A DNA stretch of 37,068 bases, taken from Prorocentrum cordatum (Eukaryota; Sar; Dinophyceae; Prorocentrales; Prorocentraceae). The stretch spans positions 5,001-42,068 of the forward strand of contig CAUYUJ010008146.1 of NCBI GenBank assembly GCA_963575745.1. The letters run 5' to 3'. Below, piece by piece: positions 8,291 to 16,499 of this stretch (positions within the stretch are counted from its first letter, which is position 1; every line of letters starts with the position of its first letter). The notes under the pieces were generated by a model. That model made no database searches, was not told where the DNA came from, and saw nothing but the letters and a program-made list of their open reading frames with translations. Position numbers and translations under genes: made by a program.

Positions 8291-10925
8291 CCCTATTGGG
8301 CTCCCACAACAGGCCACACTGCACTTCGTGGACACACTTATTTTCGCGGGCCTCCTCTACAACGCAGGCACATGGCCCGAGCTCACGGAAGCTGAGCACG
8401 CGCACCTCCAGCACCTGATCATCAGCAAATACCGTCAAGTTCTGAGGGCCCCTCAGAAGGACTCCGACGCAGACCCCGACAGGCTCATACTGGCACGGGT
8501 ACGACGGGCGGATCTGCATGCAGTGCTTAGAGTACACAGGCTTCGCTTGCTGGGTCGCCTCTTACACCATGGCACACCTACGCTGCGCAGCCTACTCACG
8601 TATGTATACCGCAAGGCACACATACGGAAAAAAAACACATGGTTACACAAAGTATTACAGGACTTGCAGTGGGTGCGAGCCACCAACTGCCGACTTCGTG
8701 ACATGCCAGATCCAGTGGAGGACTTCCAGGCATGGGAAGTTCGAATATTGCAGTCTCTCCCAGTTTGGAAGAAAGTGTTGCATGCCACCCTCGCTGCGCA
8801 CGCAGATGCAGCGGCAAGAGCAGCCCTAGCCGACAAGGCGCAGCAGGATTTCTTTCAGCTTGTGCACCCGGCAGGAGTGCCGATACCGATCACGAACGTG
8901 AATCACCCTCTCCATCCCTCCCCGCAGGTGCAAGAGGACTTTCGATGCATGCGGTGTGATTATGTGGGTACGACAGCAAAGAGCACACGACAGCACATTG
9001 TGCGCGTACATTACATCCAGGTACATGTGGTATCCAGGTTTATGGGGGAGGGGTCAGTATGCATGGCGTGCTCTATTGCTTTCCCCTATCGGCGTCTTCT
9101 CAGGGATCACCTAGCCTTTGACGCTGCAGTGTTCCAGTTGGCATACATTTTGCACGGAGCCACGGTCCCTCCAGAAAGGGCGGAGGAGCTGCGACACGCA
9201 GATCTCGACCAGCACGCGAAGCAACGCCGTGCAGGACTAGGCAGATGGAGAGCAGCATTCCCAGAACACATACAATATCCAGTGGACGGGCTGTACCCAG
9301 CAGCCATGTTTGCAGCCGCCTTTTTCTCTGAGAGTGAGGCCAAGGAACTTCTTCGTACGCATGCATGCGAAATAGGACCTACTGCACTATCAGCATACAC
9401 AGCTCTCTTCACTGACCCCCCACAGCCAGCAGAGCAGGAAGGGCTTACATACAGTGACAGATACTACAGATACCGACCGCAGGATTTCAGTGGAACAGCT
9501 GCCGAGTGGATACCCATACGAGTGTACAGAAAGGAGATCTTTGTGCTCAACCTTTTCTTAGGCAGGCGCCGCGAAGGCGACGCGCAGGCCTGGATTGAGC
9601 AGGGGCAAGTTGCGACAGCCTACCATATGATCACGCTCTCAGTGGACATTGCCATTGACACAGATATTGGGTACCTCGTGCGCACAGATACTATCACACT
9701 GCAGGGTGAACACATCTTGGCCAGACGGGCGTGGAACACGGGGGGGGGGGGGGGGGGGGGCCTTGTGAAACCTGGAGCGCGGCCAGATGGCTGGACGGGT
9801 CCCCCCCCTTTACGTGCACATGAGTGGTTCTGGGGTGTCCCTTGGGTTTCAGGACGACAGGCCCTGCAACTACACGCGGCCAGTACGCTACTGCAGAACC
9901 TTGTGTTCCTCCTGGGCTGCCACATGGTGGCTGGGACCTCTGGGTGGATCGAACACCCCCTCCCGGCCCGCTGGCGGCCAGAGGCCCCCAGCAGCTTCCA
10001 CTGGGCGCCCCTCGAGGCCTTAGCTTCAGCGCCCATCGCGATCACGGCCGATTTCGATCAATGCACGTTGCAGCCAGCAGATCGAGACCCAGCGGAGTTT
10101 GGCAAAGCTCCCACGCGTCTCCTCGGACTGAGGGCGCCATGTCTGCGACGACGCCTGTGCGACGGACCAGGCAATGGCTGGTGCCGACACGGGAGAGGAG
10201 TGCACAAAATATTGCAGGGGAAGGAGCATGTTGGAGGAAGCACAGTCTTCAAGACGCATGCTAAGAAAATATATCCTGAGGAGATGCTTGCACGCTTAGC
10301 AGCAGCCATTGGAGCCTCCATGCAAAATAGTTATTCATATGCTGACAACGATGATCAGCAATGTGACGAGAGCGCACTGCGCGCCGACTTACGCAAGTTT
10401 TACCTGCTTGAAATAGGTACGGACTTTGAGACTGCACCAGACTTTGCAGGAGGAACGACCAAGATGCAGAGAGCTGACCCAGAGATGCACAGGTTCCAGG
10501 ACGACCCCAGTGAGACTCCCAAGGGCCCCATATGTGCTCCGACTCCAGCTCCCGCTCCAGCTCCGACTCCAGCTCCTGACAGCCCCAGCATGAATATTCC
10601 CATGCATGAACCAGGATCGGATGAGGAGCTAGAAGCTGAGAATTTGCTGGGGCTTTGCCCCTCCCTCCCCGTCTCTCCCCTGCTTCCCCCGCTGCCGCCG
10701 CCGCCGCCGCCTCCCCCGCCTCGCCTCACCCCCGAGCAGATGGCACGCATCGCGGCCAACCGCTCTGAGGCGCAGCTCAGGCGCCAGGCCAGGAGGGCCG
10801 CGGCCCACAGGCGCAGAGCGCCCTGGACAGGTAACCTTTCTTTCGCCTCCTTCTTCGAGGCGGGGCCCACCATTGCCGCCCCCGCCGCCTCTCTTGGCTT
10901 TCCTCCTACAGAACAGGAGGCATAG
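8283..10925 (+). CDS. LINE ORF2 C-terminal part: thumb/connector, C2H2 finger, methyltransferase-like domain, Pro-rich tail
   Basis: This is the longest intact piece, 880 codons from a TTG at 8283; a shift at the C run near 8288-8293 joins it to the RT. Residues 1-150 are the usual post-RT helical region (LIFAGLLYNAGTWPEL). A C2H2 finger, CMRCDYV...HIVRVH (C-x2-C-x12-H-x4-H), lies at about residues 221-242. A second CMAC...H lacks its last His (about residue 260). From residue 419, FVLNLFLGRRREGD, LSVDIAID, IEHP and FDQC follow the order of a SAM-dependent cytosine-methyltransferase-like domain found in dinoflagellate hypothetical proteins. Its PC motif is only visible in another frame. The tail has PAPAPTPAP, ten prolines and LTPEQMARIAANR. 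The ORF spans a possible 81-base intron at 10831. Confidence 0.7.
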   Translation: MAPPIGLPQQATLHFVDTLIFAGLLYNAGTWPELTEAEHAHLQHLIISKYRQVLRAPQKDSDADPDRLILARVRRADLHAVLRVHRLRLLGRLLHHGTPTLRSLLTYVYRKAHIRKKNTWLHKVLQDLQWVRATNCRLRDMPDPVEDFQAWEVRILQSLPVWKKVLHATLAAHADAAARAALADKAQQDFFQLVHPAGVPIPITNVNHPLHPSPQVQEDFRCMRCDYVGTTAKSTRQHIVRVHYIQVHVVSRFMGEGSVCMACSIAFPYRRLLRDHLAFDAAVFQLAYILHGATVPPERAEELRHADLDQHAKQRRAGLGRWRAAFPEHIQYPVDGLYPAAMFAAAFFSESEAKELLRTHACEIGPTALSAYTALFTDPPQPAEQEGLTYSDRYYRYRPQDFSGTAAEWIPIRVYRKEIFVLNLFLGRRREGDAQAWIEQGQVATAYHMITLSVDIAIDTDIGYLVRTDTITLQGEHILARRAWNTGGGGGGGLVKPGARPDGWTGPPPLRAHEWFWGVPWVSGRQALQLHAASTLLQNLVFLLGCHMVAGTSGWIEHPLPARWRPEAPSSFHWAPLEALASAPIAITADFDQCTLQPADRDPAEFGKAPTRLLGLRAPCLRRRLCDGPGNGWCRHGRGVHKILQGKEHVGGSTVFKTHAKKIYPEEMLARLAAAIGASMQNSYSYADNDDQQCDESALRADLRKFYLLEIGTDFETAPDFAGGTTKMQRADPEMHRFQDDPSETPKGPICAPTPAPAPAPTPAPDSPSMNIPMHEPGSDEELEAENLLGLCPSLPVSPLLPPLPPPPPPPPPRLTPEQMARIAANRSEAQLRRQARRAAAHRRRAPWTGNLSFASFFEAGPTIAAPAASLGFPPTEQEA
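9740..9808 (+). other. Homopolymer pair masking a PCETWS methyltransferase motif
   Basis: The open frame reads through a run of 21 G (9740-9760) into an unremarkable GGGLVKPGARPDGW. In the neighbouring frame, starting exactly at 9761, the sequence reads PCETWSAARWLDGSPP and then meets a run of 8 C (9801-9808), after which the original frame gives PPLRAHEWFWG. PC-E-T-W-S is the motif IV type expected at this place of the domain. Length changes in the G run and the C run compensate each other, so the ORF stays open although the motif is lost from it. Confidence 0.7.
10831..10911 (+). other. Candidate 81-base GT-AG intron inside the ORF
   Basis: GTAACC follows CCCTGGACAG at 10830/10831. A pyrimidine-rich stretch and CTCCTACAG end at 10911. 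The length is 27 codons, so removal keeps the frame and the same stop (10923-10925); the retained version adds 27 residues. A processed LINE would not normally carry an intron, which suggests either a chance match, a later insertion, or that the final exon belongs to a host transcript. Confidence 0.3.
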
Positions 10926-11160
10926 GCGGCGAGCGCGGCAAGACGACGAGAGCTCGCGAACTCTTCGCCATGCCTGCGTCCCACCACCACCACCTCCTCC
11001 CCCTCCCCCCCCTTCCCCCCCCTGCCCAGGCCCCTCCTCTTCCCCCTCCTCCTCTTCCTCCTCCTCCTTCTCCTCCTCCTCCTCTTTCTTCTTTTCCTCC
11101 TCTTTCTCCTTCTCCTCATACTCCTCCTCCTCCTCCTCTCTGCCCCTGCCCTCGGTAGTT
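10926..11160. repeat. Pyrimidine tract, CTC/TCC microsatellite
   Basis: After the LINE stop the + strand becomes almost pure C/T (about 10978-11150): CCACCACCACC, CCCCCCCTTCC, then CTCCTCCTC with TTC interruptions. On the - strand it is polypurine. Ser/Pro and Glu/Arg frames are composition artefacts. Confidence 0.85.
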
Positions 11161-11174
11161 TCTGCTCCGGGACA

Positions 11175-11692
11175 CTTCGCGGCCCCGTAGGGAGCCCCAC
11201 TCAAGGCCCCAGTGGCGAGGTTCGCATGCCTTCATCCGCCCATTTTGGCACACGCAGCGCACGCTTCGTCGCCCCATATGGAGCACCGAAGGCCCAGAGC
11301 AGGAGAGGTCGCATGCCGCACCCACCGCCCTTTGGCACTCCCGTCACACATCTCGTGGCCCCTATCGGGGTCTCCACCGAGCGCTCCAGTGGCCGCGTCC
11401 GCATGCGTCCCCGCGCCCCTGTCGGCACGGCACACCACGCACAGGCTTCGTGGCCTAATAGGGAGCTCCACCGAAGGCCCCAGCGGGAAAGGTTGCATGC
11501 CGACGCCACCGCACCTTGGCGAACCTCTTACACGCTTCATCGCCTCATTGGGAGGCCCCAGTGGGAAAAAGTAGCATGCCGCACCCACCGCACCCGCCGC
11601 ACTTTGGCACACCCCGCACATGCTTCATGGTCCCATAGGGATCTCCACCGAGCGCCCCAGTGGCCGTGTCCGCATGGGTCCCTGCACCCATT
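11175..11692. repeat. Diverged copy of the 90-bp satellite, about six units
   Basis: GCATGC-type anchors occur at 11224, 11311, 11401, 11495, 11574 and 11672, giving unit lengths of about 79-98. Between anchors the text follows the order seen at 19.5-20.7 kb: a CACCCAC/TTTGGCACAC block, CACGCTTCGTGGCC, CATAGGGAGCTCCACC and GAGCGCCCCAGTGGC. Units differ strongly from one another, so this array is older than the 19.5-kb one. Confidence 0.75.
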
Positions 11693-11808
11693 TCGGGAGG
11701 GTTCACACGGCTTTGCCGTAGCCAGGACCTGCGCCCAAGGCCATCCTTTTGCTCGTCCCCATCCTTCGTCTCGCTCGCCTCGCAGCTGCATAAGACTGGG
11801 TTCTTCGC

Positions 11809-11820
11809 CAGGTAAGTATT
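11809..11820 (+). promoter_or_regulatory. Consensus 5' splice site CAG|GTAAGTATT
   Basis: CAG at 11809-11811 precedes GTAAGTATT, which is a near-perfect donor. The upstream stretch back to about 11700 has no recognisable protein. The same GTAAGTATT string recurs at 31531. Confidence 0.35.
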
Positions 11821-12130
11821 ACATGCGTGTTGCTTTGGAAGTAGTCTCGCGGTTCCGATGCCGGTTCGCCATGAAGGCTTATTTGAAGGTTCTTGCATGC
11901 TCTATGAAAGAGCCGGTGGATGTGATATCGATTTGGTGAGGCGCCCACCCGGCGTTCGTCGGGTTTTTTGGTCTTGCTTCCTCGGTGATATCCTCGGGTT
12001 CATCGGTCTTGGGTCCGTGCCTTCACTGGGCCCTTGGGTCGCAGTTTCTTGTTGCATTCCCTGGGTTCTGTAATATTGGTTACAGGCTGCCTTCCTCGGG
12101 CCCTTTGGTCTAGGTACCTTTCTCCCATCA
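11821..12130. other. No gene recognised
   Basis: Moderate-GC, non-repetitive DNA. Frames of 70-80 codons are present on + with no domain. Several 'TGGGTT/TCGGGTT'-like short strings recur between 11950 and 12070, but not regularly enough to call a repeat. Confidence 0.4.
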
Positions 12131-12415
12131 ATGCCAAACTATGCGAATCGATGCCAACAAATGCCACGCAGCGCCAAAGAACGCCAAATTACGCAACACA
12201 TTCGCCAAGTAATGACAAACCATGCCGAACAACGATTACAAGCGAAGTCTGAAAGCAATGCCGAGTCACGCCAAGCAATGCCACGCAATGTCTAGCAATG
12301 CCAAACAACACCAAGCAAGCCAAGCACAGTCAAGCACTGCCAACCAATGTCAAGCAGTGCCAAGCAACGCACAGCAATGCCACGCAATGCTCTGCATTGC
12401 ATTGCTCAGATTGCC
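12130..12415. repeat. Degenerate repeat of about 10 bases, AATGCCAAGC type
   Basis: Units such as AATGCCAAGC, AATGCCACGC, AGTGCCAAGC and ACGCCAAGC follow each other at roughly 10-base spacing for nearly 290 bases. Units vary in sequence but the CCAA/CCAC step recurs close to once per helical turn. Confidence 0.75.
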
Positions 12416-12446
12416 CATCAGTATAAAAGAACATCGGCATACACAG

Positions 12447-12484
12447 ATGTGTTCTCTCTCTCTCTCTCTTTCTTTCTCTCTCCT
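12447..12484. repeat. CT dinucleotide microsatellite
   Basis: TTCTCTCTCTCTCTCTCTTTCTTTCTCTCTC-like tract directly after the 10-base repeats. It has no coding meaning. Confidence 0.8.
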
Positions 12485-12514
12485 AGTCTCGGGGCTGGTA
12501 GATATCAAAGGACA

Positions 12515-12715
12515 TAGGGGCACAAAAAAGTGACATAGACATAAAAACTCGGAGGTCCGCGCGGATTTCTCGGATCGGCGCTGGACCCCCCTCCCTGGCG
12601 CGCGGAGCGCGCCAGGGGGCGGCGCCGGAGGCGCCGCCGGGGGGCCCCAGCGCCGATCCGAGAAGTCCGCGCGGACCTCCGAGTTTTTATGTCTGTGTCA
12701 CTTTTTGTTCCCCTA
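12515..12715. mobile_element. 201-bp foldback element with two inner hairpins
   Basis: Two arms of about 65-75 bases are reverse complements with only a few mismatches. The left arm starts TAGGGGCACAAAAAAGTGAC (12515) and the right arm ends GTCACTTTTTGTTCCCCTA (12715). The arms share AAAAACTCGGAGGTCCGCGC. The centre holds two perfect hairpins side by side: 12593-12617 (CCCTGGCGCGC, loop GGA) and 12618-12638 (GGCGGCGCC, loop GGA). A single strand could fold into a T or clover shape. There is no coding capacity. A MITE-like foldback transposon is the simplest reading; I saw no clear target duplication. Confidence 0.75.
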
Positions 12716-12855
12716 GGATCAGGAGGAAAAGAAACACACAGACACAATGAATCCTCGATTCCGCAGAAAATATGGGAAAATATGGGAAGTGTGGGGGAAG
12801 ACAGAAACCCCAAAACATATGGGAGAAGATAGGGAATATGTTTCTTTGTGTGTAG

Positions 12856-13692
<837 letters not shown>

Positions 13693-13715
13693 GTTCCTGG
13701 GCCCCTTCATAGACC

Positions 13716-14006
13716 TCCGATCCCGCTCCTCCTCCTCTCCACCTCCTACCTCCTCCTCCTCCTCGCTCCTCGCTCCTCCTCGCTCCTTACCTCCTCTCAT
13801 CCTCGCTCCTTCGCTCCTCCCCTCCTCCTCATCCTCCTCCTCCTCCTCCTGCCTCCTCCTCCTCCCTCCCCTCCTCCTCTCCCCCTCCTCCTCCTCCTCC
13901 TCCTCCTCCTGCTCCGGCCCCTCCCGCCCCGCACGCCGCGGCGGCTCCTCCTCCTCCTCCTCCTCCTGCTCCGGCCCCTCCCGCCCCGCACGCCGCGGCG
14001 GCCCGG
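13716..14006. repeat. TCC tract with a duplicated GC-rich block
   Basis: CTCCTCCTC runs, then a block of about 50 bases (CTGCTCCGGCCCCTCCCGCC onward to CGCGGCGG) that occurs twice, ending near 13946 and 14005, each time preceded by a TCC run. Replication slippage across the TCC runs would produce this duplication. Confidence 0.75.
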
Positions 14007-14115
14007 CCCCGGGCGCCCCATTGGGGCGCCCCGCCGCGAGGGCCCCGCAGGCCGCGGCCGCCGGGCCCCCCGGGAGGCTCGGTGGCGTCTCGGGGCCTGG
14101 ACCCAGACCTCCTCG

Positions 14116-14136
14116 CGTCGTGAAAAAGTCACGACG
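14116..14136. other. Hairpin, CGTCGTGA stem
   Basis: CGTCGTGA, loop AAAAG, TCACGACG: a perfect 8-bp stem with a 5-base loop. It is a near twin of the hairpin at 14254-14274. No following T run, so I do not call it a terminator. Confidence 0.6.
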
Positions 14137-14253
14137 GGAGGTTTTTCGCTATTTTCGGCCTCCGGGGGCCCTCGCCGGGCCTCGGGACCGTCAAAAAACG
14201 ACTCAGGACGAAAAACCGGTCCTGGCGAATGGGTCCAAACCTCTGGGGGTCGC

Positions 14254-14274
14254 GTCATGAAAAAATCATGACGT
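14254..14274. other. Hairpin, CGTCATGA stem
   Basis: CGTCATGA, loop AAAAA, TCATGACG: a perfect 8-bp stem. Compared with 14116-14136 the stem change G to A is matched by C to T on the other side, so the pairing is kept while the sequence differs. The two sit 138 bases apart in GC-rich DNA without a gene. Confidence 0.6.
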
Positions 14275-14385
14275 CGGGGGTCTGGGGAGGCCTCGCGCCC
14301 GCCCCCGGGGTGCCTCGGCCGCCGGGCTTGCGTCCGGGCGGTGTCCCTCCACGGTAGGTTCGCGTCGTGTCGACCGGCGGGGACC

Positions 14386-14537
14386 CCGCCGCGGGCGTTC
14401 AAGGTTGAACGCCGCCAGTGGCCCAGAATCGGCCTACATGGAGCGATCGAGCGATCCACAGTCGCCGATCGTTCAAGGTTGAACGATCCACGCGGAGTCA
14501 GAAACCAACGCGGGGGTCGTCACGACACGAACCTGAC
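14386..14537. repeat. Dispersed repeat R1, copy 1, with two palindromes
   Basis: Holds two related palindromes: 14395-14412 (GCGTTCAA GG TTGAACGC) and 14467-14488 (10-base arms around the same GTTCAAGGTTGAAC core). The tract from the second palindrome through GATCCACGCGG and ACCAACGC recurs at 35548-35692. GGTTCGCGTCGTG at 14358 is also mirrored by CACGACACGAACC near 14521, which may mark the borders of an element. Confidence 0.55.
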
Positions 14538-14841
14538 GTACAGGAGGAGTGCTCAAACATAGTCAAATCGGTTTCCTTGCGTTGAGTGCCAATTTGGAGA
14601 GGATTGCACTGGCCGAGCATCATTTGACCCAAGTTCGGTCAAATTTCGGCGCCCTCGTGTCACATCGGTATATCCTCGCGACGGCGGCTCACATCTGGAC
14701 TTATTCTGAGCGCTTCGCGTCTTTCAGTTTGCGGATCCCCCGAAGCAGCCCCGAAGCAGCCTGACCGGAAACTTATTGGTCAAAACATCGTATGGGGGCG
14801 ATGTTTCATTATTGTGGGCGAGTTTTGAATCTGCTTGGACC

Positions 14842-14893
14842 ATGTACTATGTTTTGCCCAGCATGCGCCCTGTAGGGGGGCACACCCGACCTG
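14842..14893. mobile_element. MITE family A, right-end fragment
   Basis: GCCCTGTAGGGGGGCACACCCGACCT matches the right terminus of family A (see 17788-17944). The AT-richer DNA to its left (14760-14840) resembles the internal part of that family, but the left terminus is missing. A hairpin AAACATCG/CGATGTTT lies near 14783-14806. Confidence 0.5.
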
Positions 14894-15032
14894 ACGCCAG
14901 GCCCCAAGAGTCCTGGTGGCCAACTGGGTGGCCCGCCTGGCCCGCCCTGGACGCCGCGGCCGCCAGGGCCCAGAGATCTGTCGAGAGACCAGGGACGGCG
15001 CAGTGAGCAAGCGTCACGCCAACTAGACAGGA

Positions 15033-15100
15033 TGGGGAGGAGGAGGGGGGAGGAGGAGGAGGAGGAGGAGGAGGAGGAGGAGGAGGAGGAGGAGGAGGCA
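15033..15100. repeat. GGA/GAG trinucleotide microsatellite
   Basis: GAGGAGGAG run of about 60 bases on the + strand. Frames give poly-Glu or poly-Ser. Confidence 0.9.
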
Positions 15101-15221
15101 GAAGAGAAGCAGGTGCAGCTACCAGACAGCTCCCTCAGGGAGGCACCACGCCGTCCAGGCGCCAAGACGTCACGCCACCCACATGCATCCAACATGGACG
15201 CTGGGAGTAGGGGCACGAGCG

Positions 15222-15404
15222 TACAGTCGGGGCGCTGAAGAAGGAACCCCTTTCGTTGGGGAGGGGCTCGGTGTTCCTTAACTGTTCTACACCTTGCCTG
15301 AGGTGTTCCTTGAGTTTTCAATGGGAAGTCGAGCTTTAAAGTAAGGAAAATGGGGCCTCGATCCTTACTTATATAGGGTTCCTTAGGTCAACGCCTCGAC
15401 TGTA
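15222..15404. mobile_element. MITE family B, copy 1
   Basis: Starts TACAGTCGGGGCGCTGAAGA and ends TCAACGCCTCGACTGTA, giving terminal inverted repeats of about 17 bases (CAGTCGGGGCGYTGA). Both ends touch a TA, as expected for TA-target insertion. The interior, including GGAACCCCTTTCGTT and GTTCCTTA, matches the element at 28726-29134. It has no ORF. Confidence 0.75.
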
Positions 15405-15945
15405 GACTCAGAACATTCACCCGCAAGCAAAATGCATCAACAATCATTCCCAGAGCATACACCGAGAGCATACACTGAGAACACACGACAGCAGCATGCA
15501 TCACGAAAAATCACCAACGAGAGGTACCAATAACACACATCAGTCGCAGTCACCCAGAATAGACGCGAAGACGACCACTTGAATCATTACCACACCGCAA
15601 ACCGGGTTCAATATCAAGCAGCGAGAGCAGACACCACGAATTAACAAGAACAACTGGAGTCAATCACGCACACCAGCAACGCAGTTTCTATAGCATGCAC
15701 CCCCGACGACAGACACCAATAAGCACCCCAATAACATACACCAAAAAAGCACACACTCGTCACAGTCACCCTGACAGTCACCTACTCTCTACCCGAATGG
15801 CCAGCACACGCCGATGCCATCCGCGCAGCACATACGTCGATGGCACGCACCAGAAACGTGCATCCAGGCCAGACACCAGGAGCAGTGACAACGAACAGGC
15901 ACCTCTGACAGGTATCAGTACGATCAGATCAAGAGCGGATGCCGA
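15405..15945. other. No gene recognised
   Basis: AC-rich, low-G DNA with many CACACC and GCATAC strings. A 145-codon frame on + has no domain and runs into the following GGA tract. Two copies of AGGCCGCTTGGGG lie close together at about 15950 and 15970. Confidence 0.4.
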
Positions 15946-16054
15946 TAAACAGGCCGCTTGGGGGGTCAGCAGGCCGCTTGGGGACCCGAGCCGCTCCTCG
16001 AGGCTGGCTTGGGCGCGCCTGGGGCCTCTCCGAGGCTCCTCTGTCGGAGGTCCA

Positions 16055-16113
16055 GAACGGAGGGGAGGAGGAGGAGGAGGAGGAGGAGGAGGAGGAGGAG
16101 GAGGAGGAGGAGG
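16055..16113. repeat. GGA microsatellite
   Basis: About 55 bases of GGAGGAGGA on the + strand, flanked by GC-rich DNA. Same repeat class as at 15033. Confidence 0.9.
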
Positions 16114-16235
16114 ACAAGCACACTCGCTCTGAGCCCCTGGCGCCCCCGCGCGGCCCGGGCGGGCGCCGGGCGGCCGGGAGGCGGAGCACCTGCAGGGCTG
16201 GCTGTGGGAGCTGCTGCAGGCGGGCGGGCTGCCTG

Positions 16236-16448
16236 AAAGGGCCGGAGGGGGGGGGAGGGAAGGGGGGGGGGAAGGAGGGGGGGAGGGGAGGGGGGGGAAG
16301 AGGGGGAGGAGTGAGGGGGGGGAAGGAGGAGGGAAGGGGGGGGAGGGAGAGGGGGGGAGGGAGGGGAGGGAGGGGGAGGGGAGGGGAGGGAAGGGGGGGG
16401 GAGGGAAGGACGGGGGTGGGGAGGGAGCAGGAGGAGGAGGAGGAGGGG
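16236..16448. repeat. G-rich polypurine tract with many G runs
   Basis: About 210 bases with almost no pyrimidine and dozens of runs of three to nine G separated by A or GA. The arrangement meets the usual pattern for G-quadruplexes on the + strand. Gly-rich frames here are artefacts. Confidence 0.85.
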
Positions 16449-16499
16449 TGCGAGTGGAGGAGGCGAACGGAGGAGTTTCCGTGAAGATTCAGTATCGAG

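Larger units (their letters stand above)
2465..10925 (+). mobile_element. Decayed non-LTR (LINE-type) retrotransposon with RNase H, APE endonuclease, RT and a methyltransferase-like extension
   Basis: The order of domains on the + strand is ORF1 zinc ribbon and coiled coil (2519-4078), RNase H (about 4390-4870), AP-type endonuclease (about 5080-5960), reverse transcriptase (about 6680-8290), C2H2 finger (8945-9010), methyltransferase-like domain (about 9540-10320) and a Pro-rich tail. Reading it needs changes of frame at about 5440, 5660, 5920-5960, 6675, 7310, 7475 and 8290, plus in-frame stops at 3422, 4300, 5472 and 7007. The copy is therefore inactive, or the assembly has homopolymer errors. 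Its GC content is visibly lower than that of the coiled-coil gene at 24-26.6 kb. The outer ends are not defined: I found no terminal repeats, poly-A tail or target duplication, and 2465 is simply the start of the first open stretch. Confidence 0.85.

Noticed and set aside
12421-12428. TATAAAAG near the CT tract as a promoter
   Set aside because: No gene follows; TATA boxes are not typical of dinoflagellate promoters; one short string in a repeat-rich stretch is expected by chance.
12515-12715. The T-shaped foldback as a viral terminal repeat
   Set aside because: No replication or capsid gene is near and the arms continue into ordinary DNA. Shape alone does not support a viral origin.
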